From Shimia abyssi (GTDB lineage Bacteria > Pseudomonadota > Alphaproteobacteria > Rhodobacterales > Rhodobacteraceae): a DNA stretch of 64,000 bases. The position numbers and the translations under genes are program-made. Below are positions 1-8,292 of the stretch, piece after piece. The notes beneath the pieces are model-generated. The model was not told the origin of the DNA, did not search any database, and worked only from the letters and a program-made list of their open reading frames with translations. The stretch lies in the NCBI RefSeq assembly GCF_003014475.1, contig NZ_PYGJ01000001.1, positions 372,001-436,000 on the forward strand. Direction: 5' to 3'. Every line of letters begins with the position of its first letter. Position 1 is the first letter of the stretch.

Positions 1-19
1 GCAACGCCCCCTGTTGGGC

Positions 20-673
20 ATGACGATTCTGGTGGTTGAGGACAGCCGCTTTGCCTGCGAGGCATTGCGCCTTATGTGCCTGCGCTCTGGCGCGCGCATC
101 CGGCACGCTGATTGCCTTGCCTCGGCGCGGCGCCATTTACAGATTTACCGCCCCACCGTCGCCATCATAGACCTCGGTCTTCCTGATGGGTCAGGCATCG
201 ATTTGATCAAGGAATTGGCGCAGGCCGCGCCGCGTGTCGACGTGATTCTGGGAATGTCTGGTGATGACTTTGCCGACACCGCCGTCGACGCGGCCGGAGC
301 TGATGGATTTCTTGCCAAACCAATTGCCAGCCTTGCCGGTTTTCAACAGGCCATCCTGCGCCACCTCCCACCAGAACGCCGCCCCACTGGTCCGCGTATC
401 GTCAATGACGAACGGATCAGCCCGGATCCGGTGGCCTATCGCGATGATCTTGTTCACGCCGCTGATGCGCTCCAAGAGGACTCCGAGGAAAACACCATCG
501 ACTACGTGACCCAGTTTCTGGGCGGCATCGCACGCAGCGCGCAGGACACCTCGTTATTGCATGTCGTTGAAGCAATCTCCCGTGCGCGCCGTGCCGGTGA
601 AATGCCCATTTCCGAGGTGGCCCGCCTGAACGGGATGGTGCGCGATCGCATCGCCCAAACTGCAGCAATCTGA
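20..673 (+). CDS. Response regulator receiver protein without a recognisable DNA-binding output domain
   Basis: The first ~115 residues form a CheY-like receiver domain: the acidic pocket is in VVEDS near the N-terminus, the phospho-acceptor Asp is in IIDLGLPDGSG, and the conserved Lys is in FLAKPI. The remaining ~100 residues are polar and helical and show no helix-turn-helix, GGDEF or EAL motif, so the output is unknown; it may be a protein-protein output or a single-domain relay. The ATG at 20 gives a typical receiver start (MTILVVEDS), but a TTG at 14 and codons further left are also in frame. The window edge prevents choosing the start with certainty. It converges on the acetyltransferase downstream. 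Confidence 0.8.
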   Translation: MTILVVEDSRFACEALRLMCLRSGARIRHADCLASARRHLQIYRPTVAIIDLGLPDGSGIDLIKELAQAAPRVDVILGMSGDDFADTAVDAAGADGFLAKPIASLAGFQQAILRHLPPERRPTGPRIVNDERISPDPVAYRDDLVHAADALQEDSEENTIDYVTQFLGGIARSAQDTSLLHVVEAISRARRAGEMPISEVARLNGMVRDRIAQTAAI

Positions 674-685
674 GCCAGGGACATC

Positions 686-708
686 GCGGGTCGAAGTCAT
701 CGGCCCGC
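686..708. terminator. Hairpin between convergent genes
   Basis: Arms at 686-694 and 700-708 pair over nine bases with one G-U and a five-base loop. It sits between two convergent stop codons, so it could end transcription from both sides. There is no strong T-run on either strand, so confidence is limited. Confidence 0.4.
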
Positions 709-716
709 CGTTCATA

Positions 717-1430
717 TCACAGAATTGGATCCGCGGCGATCCGCACAAGACCAGTCAGGTCACTCAACCGCTCGATCTGTTGGCCACTGGCATCAAAATT
801 GCGTTTCGAAAGCCACACTTGAAACGCCTGATCCAGTGCTGGCCATTCAGCATCGATGGCCGCAAACCAAGCCGTGTCGCCGTTGCGCCCTTTGTACACC
901 AGCGCCTGACGAAACACCCCTTCAAAACTTAGCCCCAACCGCTGCGCCGCACGTCGTGACGCCGTGTTGAGCGCATCGCATTTCCACTCATACCGGCGAT
1001 ACCCCGCCTCAAACGCCCATTTCATCATCAGATACATGGCTTCGGTGGCAGCCCGTGTGCCCTGCAACGCCGGGGCAAAATTGATATTGCCCACTTCGAT
1101 CGATCCCGCGACCGGCTTTATCCGCAAATAGGAGGCAACCCCACAATACGTCCCCGCCTCAACAGAGTGGATCGCGTAAAAACAATGATCCTTATTGGCC
1201 ACTGTTTCCCGAACCCAGCGATGGTACTGCGCAGCCGAATGAAACGGGCCATGGGGCATGTAGTCCCAAACCCAATCGTCAGCTTGGTAGGCGCGATAGA
1301 GTAAGGCCGCATGTTTTTCCGCGTCCAGCGGTTCCAACCGGACATGTGTGCCCTGCAACACGGCTCCGCCCGGTTCCGGCGGCGGTGTCCAATTGGGTAC
1401 CGCATATCCCACTTGCCGTGGACTGCGCAT
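717..1430 (-). CDS. GNAT family N-acetyltransferase (RimJ/RimL type)
   Basis: This 237-residue protein has the RimJ/RimL-like GNAT layout: VRLEPLDAEKHAALL in the first strand/helix, a central IEVGNINFAPALQGTRAATEAM segment corresponding to the acetyl-CoA pyrophosphate loop region, and WKCDALNTASRRAAQRLGLSFEG, the hallmark 'N-x-x-S-x-x-A-x-x-x-L-G-F-x-x-E-G' end. These enzymes transfer acetyl groups from acetyl-CoA to protein N-termini or small amines; the substrate here cannot be told. The ATG at 1430 has a GGGAG eight bases upstream. It appears to be a single-gene unit. Confidence 0.88.
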   Translation of the reverse strand: MRSPRQVGYAVPNWTPPPEPGGAVLQGTHVRLEPLDAEKHAALLYRAYQADDWVWDYMPHGPFHSAAQYHRWVRETVANKDHCFYAIHSVEAGTYCGVASYLRIKPVAGSIEVGNINFAPALQGTRAATEAMYLMMKWAFEAGYRRYEWKCDALNTASRRAAQRLGLSFEGVFRQALVYKGRNGDTAWFAAIDAEWPALDQAFQVWLSKRNFDASGQQIERLSDLTGLVRIAADPIL

Positions 1431-1527
1431 TATCTCAACTCCCTAATTTCAGGGAATCTTTGCACAATAAATTCGCAAGTGGAAGGGATCGCGTGTCACC
1501 GCCGCGTGCAGTCTTTCTGAATGCACC

Positions 1528-2763
1528 TCAAAGCAAAACGCCCGGATCTGCGCCCAAATCCAGCCCCGGAAACACCCTGCGTTCCAGAAAAGACGCCTCA
1601 AGGCCAAAACTGGACCGGATCACCCACGCCGCCCAGCGACGCACATCGTCTGTGGGCATCAGATCGCGCCGCTTGTATAGCGCCGCCTCGTCCAGCCCGT
1701 TAAACTGTCCGTAAATCTTGCGCCCACGCACCGCCCCCCCGGCCAGGATCATCATCCCTCCCGTGCCATGATCAGTGCCCTTGCTGCCATTTTCCGCGGC
1801 CGTGCGGCCAAATTCAGTCATACACATCACTGTGGTCGTTTTCCAAGCGGCTCCAAGCCCGGCCATTAGCGTGGTCAAAGTATCCGCCAATTGCTGGGCC
1901 GGACGGTTCAGAGCATTTTTCTGATTTCGATGCGTATCCCAGCCGCCCAACGAGAAACAAGCAATCCGGGCGTCGCCAGCGAGCTGGTTCGCCACAAAAT
2001 CCGCGATTTTTACATGCGCCTTGTTGCCCGCCTGAACCGCATCCCCCATTTGTATGTCCATCGCCGCCATCATGCCGTCGGATGCGTCTTCAAACAGGGC
2101 CTGATCCCCATCTGACCCTGCCAGTTTCACGGCCTGATCCAGCGATTTGGCAAGAGCCGGATCATCCTGATACATGTGCTGCATCAGCGCATAGCCCTGT
2201 TGGCTCAGCACGACGTCAACCTGTGGCGACCAACTGCGAATTTCCGCAGGCCCCTGCGCCAGCAGCATATCGCCAAGCCCAACCGAATAGGCCGTCGTTG
2301 CATCTGCGCCGGGCAAACCCGATAGCATTCTGTTCAGCCAGCCGTCCTTTTGGACACCTGCCACACTGCCCGACGTGCCCGCCTCCAGAATGTCCTGCCC
2401 ATCAAAATGGCTGCGTTTGTCACGGTAAGGCGTCGAAACAGATTGAACAAAAGCCAGTTCGCCGGATGTCCACATTGGTTTGAGCGCCGCCAAGCGCGGG
2501 TGTAGCCCGTAATATTCGTTCAGCATCATCGCATCGCTTGCCGCGCTTTTCAGCGATGGCCGCAGGGTCGTAAGATGCGCGCTCCCCCATGGGCGCAGAA
2601 TATCCAGACCGTCCATACCTCCGCGCAAAATGATCACGATCAGCCGGTTTTGCCCCGGTGCGGCAGCAAAGCTGGCTGATGTCATCAGCGGGCTGGCAGC
2701 CAGCGAGCACCCCACCATAGCGCCTTGGCCCAGAAAAGAGCGTCTTGTCAGCTCACGTACCAT
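1528..2763 (-). CDS. DUF1501 domain protein with Tat signal
   Basis: The 411-residue product starts with a twin-arginine signal (TRRSFLGQG followed by a hydrophobic stretch ending ASFAAA), so it is predicted to be exported folded. The body is a DUF1501 protein, related in fold to the sulfatase/alkaline-phosphatase superfamily: RLIVIILRGGMDGLD near the N-terminus, GGWDTHRNQ in the middle and MTEFGRTAAENGSKGTDHGTGG near the C-terminus. Its biochemical function is not established. I chose the ATG at 2763, with a GGGAG upstream, rather than the GTG at 2778. It follows the DUF1800 gene so closely that the two are surely co-transcribed; this pairing is common in bacteria and suggests a shared process. 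Confidence 0.85.
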   Translation of the reverse strand: MVRELTRRSFLGQGAMVGCSLAASPLMTSASFAAAPGQNRLIVIILRGGMDGLDILRPWGSAHLTTLRPSLKSAASDAMMLNEYYGLHPRLAALKPMWTSGELAFVQSVSTPYRDKRSHFDGQDILEAGTSGSVAGVQKDGWLNRMLSGLPGADATTAYSVGLGDMLLAQGPAEIRSWSPQVDVVLSQQGYALMQHMYQDDPALAKSLDQAVKLAGSDGDQALFEDASDGMMAAMDIQMGDAVQAGNKAHVKIADFVANQLAGDARIACFSLGGWDTHRNQKNALNRPAQQLADTLTTLMAGLGAAWKTTTVMCMTEFGRTAAENGSKGTDHGTGGMMILAGGAVRGRKIYGQFNGLDEAALYKRRDLMPTDDVRRWAAWVIRSSFGLEASFLERRVFPGLDLGADPGVLL

Positions 2764-2778
2764 TTGTTGCTCCCGCAC

Positions 2779-4179
2779 TCATCGTTTCTGAAACTGCGGC
2801 GCCATCAGAACAAGGGCCACACCCTCTTGCCGATTCTGCGCCGCATTGACAGCCTGTACCGTGCGCTCGCTGGCACGCCCGCCAAGTGCCGTCTGCATCA
2901 GGTCACGGGGGTCTGGCAGGTCTTCAACCAAATGCATTGGTGCCGCCAAAGCCCATTGCAGACGCGCGGCAACACCCTGAGGTGTCAGCCAGTAATCATC
3001 CGCTTCCGGCCACCCCTGCGGCCCCGGAGGTCTTAACCAATCCTGTCCCATCAGGCGCATTGGTGTCTCGATGATCGTGCGGGTCTGCTTGGCTGACCAC
3101 GAAATGAAACTCTCAGGCGGAACTGCTAACGCGCGAAAAGCTGCCCCCACAAACTCGATAGGGCGGCGGGTGTTAACAACATCAACGCGCCACGCATCTG
3201 GGTGGGTCAGAATTGCCAGATACATTTTGCTCAAATCACCACCGCTTTCTCGATAGGCCCACTCAATTTCGGTCACCAGATCGTCACTGGGCCTGTCTGA
3301 AACAAAATGTGTCGCCAGCTTGCGCGCCAGATGCTTCGCCGTGCTCGGATGGCGCGCCAAATCTCGCAGCGCACCTTCGATATCCCGCAACCCGTCGCGC
3401 CGCGACCCGCCATATGTCACGCCCAGTATCGCTTCGGCTCCCGGCTCTGCCCGCCCCGCCTGGAACTGCGTGCCTTTGACGTTGTCGCCCACCAACCCGG
3501 TCAGCAACTCGGCCAACTGGCGTACATCTTGTTGTGAATAGGGTCCGTTCACTCCCAGCGTGTGCAGTTCGAGAATTTCACGCGCCAGGTTTTCGTTCAG
3601 CCCGCGCTTCTTACCCTTGACCCTCTGATTTTTGGCCAGTCGGCTGTTCGGCCCCAAAGACACAGATTGATCAAGAAAGTGAAGCATCATTGGGTGTGTC
3701 ACTGCCGAGATCAACAAATCCTCAAAAAGCCCACTTATGAATGGGCGAATGGCCGTTTCGACATAGGGCGCGCCCATCCACGCGTAATCCCGGCGCTTAC
3801 CTCGCGCTGCAAAATGGTCAAACCAGAAAAGCCCCAACCTTTCGCGCAGTGCGTCTTCGCTCCAAGTGGCCCGCATCAAGACTTGACGTATCCACTTGCG
3901 CCGTCGCGCCGCCATGGTTCGATTCAACACGCGCATCTGCCGATCCACCTCGACGGTCTCCTTGCCGTCGCGCCGCAATGCCCGACTTTGCTTGGTCAAG
4001 TGCGCGAACTGCGCAAGCTGTGCCATATTCTCGTGATAATGCGGGATCGCAAACATCTCCGCGCCGCGATCCGCGCCTTTCAGCGTCGCAATCATCGCCC
4101 CGGCAGACTCCGGCCCCTGCACCAATGGCGACGGGCCAAATCCAAACCGGGTTTGCGCCAATATGCTGTCAAACGACAC
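2779..4179 (-). CDS. DUF1800 domain protein
   Basis: About 466 residues with the DUF1800 pattern: an N-terminal LAQTRFGFGPSP, a helical middle with ALRERLGLFWFDHFAARGKR, then ENLAREILELHTLGVNGPYSQQDVRQLAELLTG and a C-terminal PPGPQGWPEADDYWLTP. The family has no established activity but is regularly found beside DUF1501 genes, as here. No clear signal peptide is visible. I place the start at the GTG at 4179 because GGAGG lies five bases upstream; the in-frame GTG at 4191 would put that Shine-Dalgarno inside the gene. The stop codon falls just upstream of the DUF1501 start, indicating a two-gene operon. Confidence 0.83.
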   Translation of the reverse strand: MSFDSILAQTRFGFGPSPLVQGPESAGAMIATLKGADRGAEMFAIPHYHENMAQLAQFAHLTKQSRALRRDGKETVEVDRQMRVLNRTMAARRRKWIRQVLMRATWSEDALRERLGLFWFDHFAARGKRRDYAWMGAPYVETAIRPFISGLFEDLLISAVTHPMMLHFLDQSVSLGPNSRLAKNQRVKGKKRGLNENLAREILELHTLGVNGPYSQQDVRQLAELLTGLVGDNVKGTQFQAGRAEPGAEAILGVTYGGSRRDGLRDIEGALRDLARHPSTAKHLARKLATHFVSDRPSDDLVTEIEWAYRESGGDLSKMYLAILTHPDAWRVDVVNTRRPIEFVGAAFRALAVPPESFISWSAKQTRTIIETPMRLMGQDWLRPPGPQGWPEADDYWLTPQGVAARLQWALAAPMHLVEDLPDPRDLMQTALGGRASERTVQAVNAAQNRQEGVALVLMAPQFQKR

Positions 4180-4316
4180 AATTGCCTCCACTCAATGCCG
4201 TCACCTTAGGCCAAACTTCTGTGACAGTCGTAATATAAGTGACAACAGTACACATTGCGCTGAAATTGGTGCCCCGGCCACAATAGTCAGACGATTTCCG
4301 CCGATCCTACAAAAAA

Positions 4317-4341
4317 GGGCCGCCCATTGCGGGGGCGGCCC
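4317..4341 (-). terminator. Rho-independent terminator of aspS
   Basis: Perfect nine-base arms at 4317-4325 and 4333-4341 (GGGCCGCCC/GGGCGGCCC) with a seven-base loop. Read on the minus strand, the stem is followed directly by six T residues, 25 bases after the aspS stop codon. This is a textbook intrinsic terminator. Confidence 0.92.
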
Positions 4342-4366
4342 AAAATACCAGTCCGTTCAAACAGGC

Positions 4367-6217
4367 TTAGTCCTGCGGGATCACCCGCAATCCCAGCTCC
4401 ATCAACTGATCCGAAGACGGATCAGAGGGCGCGTTCATCATCAGGTCTTCGGCGCGCTGGTTCATTGGGAACATCATCACTTCGCGGATGTTTTGCTGAT
4501 CGGCCAGCAACATCACGATGCGATCCACACCCGCCGCACAACCACCGTGAGGCGGCGCGCCATATTGGAACGCTTTATAAAGCGCACCAAAGCGGCTCTT
4601 GACTTCGGCCTCATCATATCCGGCGATCTCAAATGCTTTCAGCATCACGTCCGGCTTGTGGTTCCGGATCGCGCCCGACACCAGCTCATAGCCGTTACAG
4701 GCCAGATCATACTGGAAACCTTTAACCGCCAGCGGATCACCGTTCAGCGCATCCATACCGCCTTGGGGCATCGAGAACGGGTTATGTTCAAAGTCGACCT
4801 TGCCGGTCTCTTCATCCGCTTCAAAGATCGGGAAATCGACGATCCAGGCAAAGGCAAACCGGTCTTCGTCGAGCAGTTTCAGCTCTTTGCCGATCACATC
4901 GCGCGCACGCCCTGCGACCGCCTCAAACGCCTTGGGTTTACCACCGAGGAAAAAGGCCGCGTCACCCACACCAAGACCCAGCTGCTGACGAATGGCCTCA
5001 GTGCGCTCGGGGCCAATGTTCTTGGCCAGCGGACCCGCCGCTTCCATGCCGCCCTCAACCTCGCCGGATTTCAGCTTGGCTTGCGCTTCTTTGACCTTGA
5101 TACCCAGCTCCTGAGCAACCGAGTCAGCGGTCTTTTCACGCCAGAAGATATAGCCCATGCCGGGCAAACCCTGTTCTTGTGCGAACTTGTTCATCCGGTC
5201 ACAGAACTTGCGCCCGCCACCCGTTGGCGCCGGAATGGCGCGCACTTCGGTGCCGTCCTGTTCAAGCAGCTTGGCAAAGATAGCGAAACCAGATCCGCGG
5301 AAATGCTCAGACACTTCCTGCATCTTGATGGGGTTACGCAGATCGGGCTTGTCCGATCCATACCACTTGGCCGCATCCGCATAGGAAATCTGCGGCCAGT
5401 CCTGATCCACCTTGCGGCCACCACCGAACTCTTCGAACACACCCGCCAGCACCGGCTGGATCGTGTCAAACACGTCCTGCTGGGTGACAAAGGACATCTC
5501 CAAATCGAGCTGATAGAAATCCGTCGGCGACCGGTCGGCGCGCGGATCTTCGTCGCGGAAACAGGGCGCGATCTGGAAATATTTGTCAAAGCCCGCAACC
5601 ATCATCAGCTGTTTGAACTGCTGCGGCGCCTGTGGCAGCGCATAGAACTTGCCCGGATGCAAACGGCTCGGCACGAGGAAATCGCGTGCGCCTTCGGGCG
5701 AGGACGCGGTAATGATCGGCGTCTGATGTTCGCGGAATCCCTGAACCCACATGCGCTTGCGCATCGACATCACAACGTCGCTGCGCAGCTTCATGTTGTC
5801 CTGCATCTGCTCCCGGCGCAGGTCAAGGAAGCGGTATTTCAGACGTGTCTCTTCGGGGTATTCCTGATCGCCAAACACGATCAACGGCAGCTCATCCGCC
5901 GCGCCCAGAACTTCCAGATCACGCACAAATACTTCGATTTCACCGGTCGGTAGTTTTGCATTCACCAGTTCCGGGTCACGCGCCTTGACGTTGCCGTCGA
6001 TGCGAATGCACCATTCCGAGCGCACTTTCTCCATCTCGGCGAACACCGGGCTGTCGGGATCGCACAGCACTTGTGTCACGCCGTAATGGTCGCGCAGGTC
6101 GATGAACAGGATACCGCCGTGGTCGCGAACGCGGTGCACCCAGCCCGACAGGCGGACGGTGTCTCCAACATTCGAAGAATTCAGTTCGGCGCAGGTATGG
6201 CTGCGATAAGCGTGCAT
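4367..6217 (-). CDS. aspS: Aspartyl-tRNA synthetase
   Basis: Class II aminoacyl-tRNA synthetase of 616 residues that charges tRNA(Asp) with aspartate (and possibly tRNA(Asn), since many alphaproteobacterial enzymes are non-discriminating; this is not testable here). Domains in order: N-terminal OB-fold anticodon-binding domain ([21 protein letters not shown]), the class II catalytic core with motif 2 ([19 protein letters not shown]), a bacterial GAD insertion (near [11 protein letters not shown] to LSEVEGGM-type sequence), and motif 3 ([19 protein letters not shown]). The ATG at 6217 has GAGGG upstream; an in-frame extension to 6334 lacks similarity and a binding site. It is followed by a strong terminator. 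Confidence 0.97.
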   Translation of the reverse strand: MHAYRSHTCAELNSSNVGDTVRLSGWVHRVRDHGGILFIDLRDHYGVTQVLCDPDSPVFAEMEKVRSEWCIRIDGNVKARDPELVNAKLPTGEIEVFVRDLEVLGAADELPLIVFGDQEYPEETRLKYRFLDLRREQMQDNMKLRSDVVMSMRKRMWVQGFREHQTPIITASSPEGARDFLVPSRLHPGKFYALPQAPQQFKQLMMVAGFDKYFQIAPCFRDEDPRADRSPTDFYQLDLEMSFVTQQDVFDTIQPVLAGVFEEFGGGRKVDQDWPQISYADAAKWYGSDKPDLRNPIKMQEVSEHFRGSGFAIFAKLLEQDGTEVRAIPAPTGGGRKFCDRMNKFAQEQGLPGMGYIFWREKTADSVAQELGIKVKEAQAKLKSGEVEGGMEAAGPLAKNIGPERTEAIRQQLGLGVGDAAFFLGGKPKAFEAVAGRARDVIGKELKLLDEDRFAFAWIVDFPIFEADEETGKVDFEHNPFSMPQGGMDALNGDPLAVKGFQYDLACNGYELVSGAIRNHKPDVMLKAFEIAGYDEAEVKSRFGALYKAFQYGAPPHGGCAAGVDRIVMLLADQQNIREVMMFPMNQRAEDLMMNAPSDPSSDQLMELGLRVIPQD

Positions 6218-6352
6218 GGTCGCTCCCTCTTGAGGGTAAGTGTGTGAAGTCGCGTCGATACACCTGTTCAGGGCGGCAAAGTCAAGACAACACCGATGGG
6301 ATCCGAGGAAAAAGGCCAAACATAGCCCCGACAACCCGCCAGGCGCCCCGTT

Positions 6353-7009
6353 TCAGCAATCCCCGCCTCCCCAAACCGCTGCAATCTCGCCGCGCAACGC
6401 ATTGCTCAGGATCACTCGCTTTGCGGAGCGCAGATCGTCCAGCGTCAGCACGGCCTCTTGCCATACGCCCGCACCCAGCTGGCTCTGGCGATATACCCCC
6501 GGCAAAACCCCAGACGCCACCGGCGGTGTCAGCACCACACCGTCTTGCGTCTCAACCGCAATGTTGGTGATCGTGCCCTCACAAATCTCGTCGCGCTCGT
6601 TCAGGAACACCCATTCCTGCACTCCATCGGGCAAAGCCGCGCGCGCCAAGTCATAAACTCGCCGCTGTGTCGTTTTGTGGCGCAAATACCGATCTCTCGA
6701 ACTGAGCCGGGTTTCATGCACATCAATCACCCAAGGCTCTGCCGCCGCCGGGGGCAACTCGGCAGTAGTGATCCGCACCGTCCCCCCCTGATCCAGCGTC
6801 AGGCGGCACCGTGTTGGCCCCTCGACGTCCATCGCGCCAATCACCGCCTGCACGGAGGTTCGCGAACAGCGAAATCCCAGCGCCCGCGCCGAAGCAGCCA
6901 GTCGGGCCAAATGCAACTCAAGCCGCGCCACCGGTACATCCGGTGCCAACGCAAAGGTTTCTATCAGGCAGGTTCCGGCTGGAACCCTGTCGCGAACCGG
7001 ACTTTCCAC
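6353..7009 (-). CDS. pabC: Aminotransferase class IV, probable aminodeoxychorismate lyase
   Basis: A 218-residue fold-type IV PLP enzyme. The PLP-binding lysine lies in the RYLRHKTTQR segment, and the cofactor-phosphate region is in the NERDEICEGTITNIAV motif typical of branched-chain aminotransferase/4-amino-4-deoxychorismate lyase relatives. The gene overlaps the end of pabB by 46 bases, which supports the lyase role: converting aminodeoxychorismate to p-aminobenzoate for folate. The protein is shorter than E. coli PabC, and its GTG start lies inside pabB. A D-amino-acid transaminase activity cannot be excluded by sequence, but context argues for PabC. Confidence 0.85.
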   Translation of the reverse strand: MESPVRDRVPAGTCLIETFALAPDVPVARLELHLARLAASARALGFRCSRTSVQAVIGAMDVEGPTRCRLTLDQGGTVRITTAELPPAAAEPWVIDVHETRLSSRDRYLRHKTTQRRVYDLARAALPDGVQEWVFLNERDEICEGTITNIAVETQDGVVLTPPVASGVLPGVYRQSQLGAGVWQEAVLTLDDLRSAKRVILSNALRGEIAAVWGGGDC

Positions 7010-8088
7010 AGCGCCTCCTCGTATTCAGACTCCGCGGTGCTGTCCCAGACAACGCCACCGCCGACATTCAGAACCGCCTTTTCACCTTCTACCATCACCG
7101 TTCGGATCGCCACATTGAATTCACTGCTGCCATCCGGTGCGGCCCAGCCGATTGTACCACAATAAATGTCACGCGGTGCGGGCTCCAGATCGTTGATCAC
7201 CTCCATAGCGCGCAGTTTCGGCGCGCCGGTGATCGACCCACACGGGAACAACGCCCGCAAAATCGCACCCAAGCTGACCCCGTCGCGCAGTTTTGCCGCC
7301 ACCAACGACACCATCTGGTGCACCGTCGCATAGCTCTCGATCTCAAACAGCGCGGGCACATGCACACTGCCAGCCTTGGCCACCCGGCTAATATCATTGC
7401 GCAACAAATCCACGATCATCAGGTTCTCGGCCCGGTTCTTTTCGTCACTGGCCAGCCAAACCTTGCGCTGCAAATCCTCTACCGGATCGGCGCTTCTTGG
7501 TTGCGTGCCCTTCATGGGGCGCGTCTCGATTCGGCCCTGCGCATCCGTACGGAAAAACAACTCCGGCGAACGGCTCAGAAACACAGGGCCGTTCTCTTGC
7601 GAAACCATCGCGCCATGCCCCACAGGCTGATGCGCGCAGAGTTTCGCATACAGCGCCTCCGGTGTGCCCCACGCCCACGCGGCAATCGGAAAGGTCAGGT
7701 TTGCCTGATAAATGTCCCCCGCCCCGATCAGCGCTCGTACCCGCGCAAACGCCTCTGCATAACGCGCCGCGTCCCAGCGTGGGGCAAACTCCGACAAACC
7801 GGCCTCGCCACCTGCCAGCGCGCCCGCTGCCTTCGGCGCATCATATACACCAAAACACAACAACGGCACCCGCCGCCCCTTGGGCATCCGCCCCGCCAGC
7901 CGCGCCTCCAGCGCATAACCCAGCTCATAGCTCGCATAGCCCGCCAGCCATTTTCCTGTCGCGCGCGCTGCGTCCAGTGCATCCAGCGCACGCGCCACGT
8001 CGCCTGCGTCCTGCGCCACGATCAACCGCTCAGGTCGTGTAAATTCTGTTGCGTGGCCATCTGGCCCCCGATCAAACCGAATCTTCAA
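6964..8088 (-). CDS. pabB: Aminodeoxychorismate synthase component I
   Basis: A 374-residue chorismate-utilising enzyme that aminates chorismate to 4-amino-4-deoxychorismate with an amidotransferase partner. Visible family motifs include AGDIYQANLTFPI, RSPELFF, TRPMKGTQPR (the position of the PIKGTxxR lysine in PabB), DEKNRAENLMIVDLLRND and FPCGSITGAPKLRAME. It is shorter than E. coli PabB because the N-terminal domain is reduced, as in many alphaproteobacteria. The predicted start is a TTG at 8088 preceded by a GGGGGC run. It is divergent from carB and overlaps the class IV aminotransferase, making a p-aminobenzoate operon. Confidence 0.92.
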   Translation of the reverse strand: MKIRFDRGPDGHATEFTRPERLIVAQDAGDVARALDALDAARATGKWLAGYASYELGYALEARLAGRMPKGRRVPLLCFGVYDAPKAAGALAGGEAGLSEFAPRWDAARYAEAFARVRALIGAGDIYQANLTFPIAAWAWGTPEALYAKLCAHQPVGHGAMVSQENGPVFLSRSPELFFRTDAQGRIETRPMKGTQPRSADPVEDLQRKVWLASDEKNRAENLMIVDLLRNDISRVAKAGSVHVPALFEIESYATVHQMVSLVAAKLRDGVSLGAILRALFPCGSITGAPKLRAMEVINDLEPAPRDIYCGTIGWAAPDGSSEFNVAIRTVMVEGEKAVLNVGGGVVWDSTAESEYEEALWKVRFATGFQPEPA

Positions 8089-8292
8089 ATTTGCGCCCCC
8101 AATTCTGCGCTTTTTGCGTTAGAGTGGCGCCGATATACGCCGGTGGTCGGGGAAAAACAGTGTCCAAAGCGACAACAGACAGCATTTTCCCGATCCCTCT
8201 TGCACCTTGCCTCTCGATGTCTATAACCCACGACAATTTGCGCATCCGGGCGACTCCTCTTGCCAGAGCCGCCCAATCAGCCGGGGTCCACT

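Noticed and set aside
4163..5953. A 596-codon rightward open frame opposite aspS
   Set aside because: It is the antisense of aspS, which has unmistakable synthetase motifs, a good ribosome binding site and a terminator. The long frame is a by-product of codon bias.
6811..8226. A 471-codon rightward open frame opposite pabB
   Set aside because: It is antisense to the pabB/class IV aminotransferase pair and shows no protein family features; its Pro/Arg/His-rich composition is that of a shadow frame.
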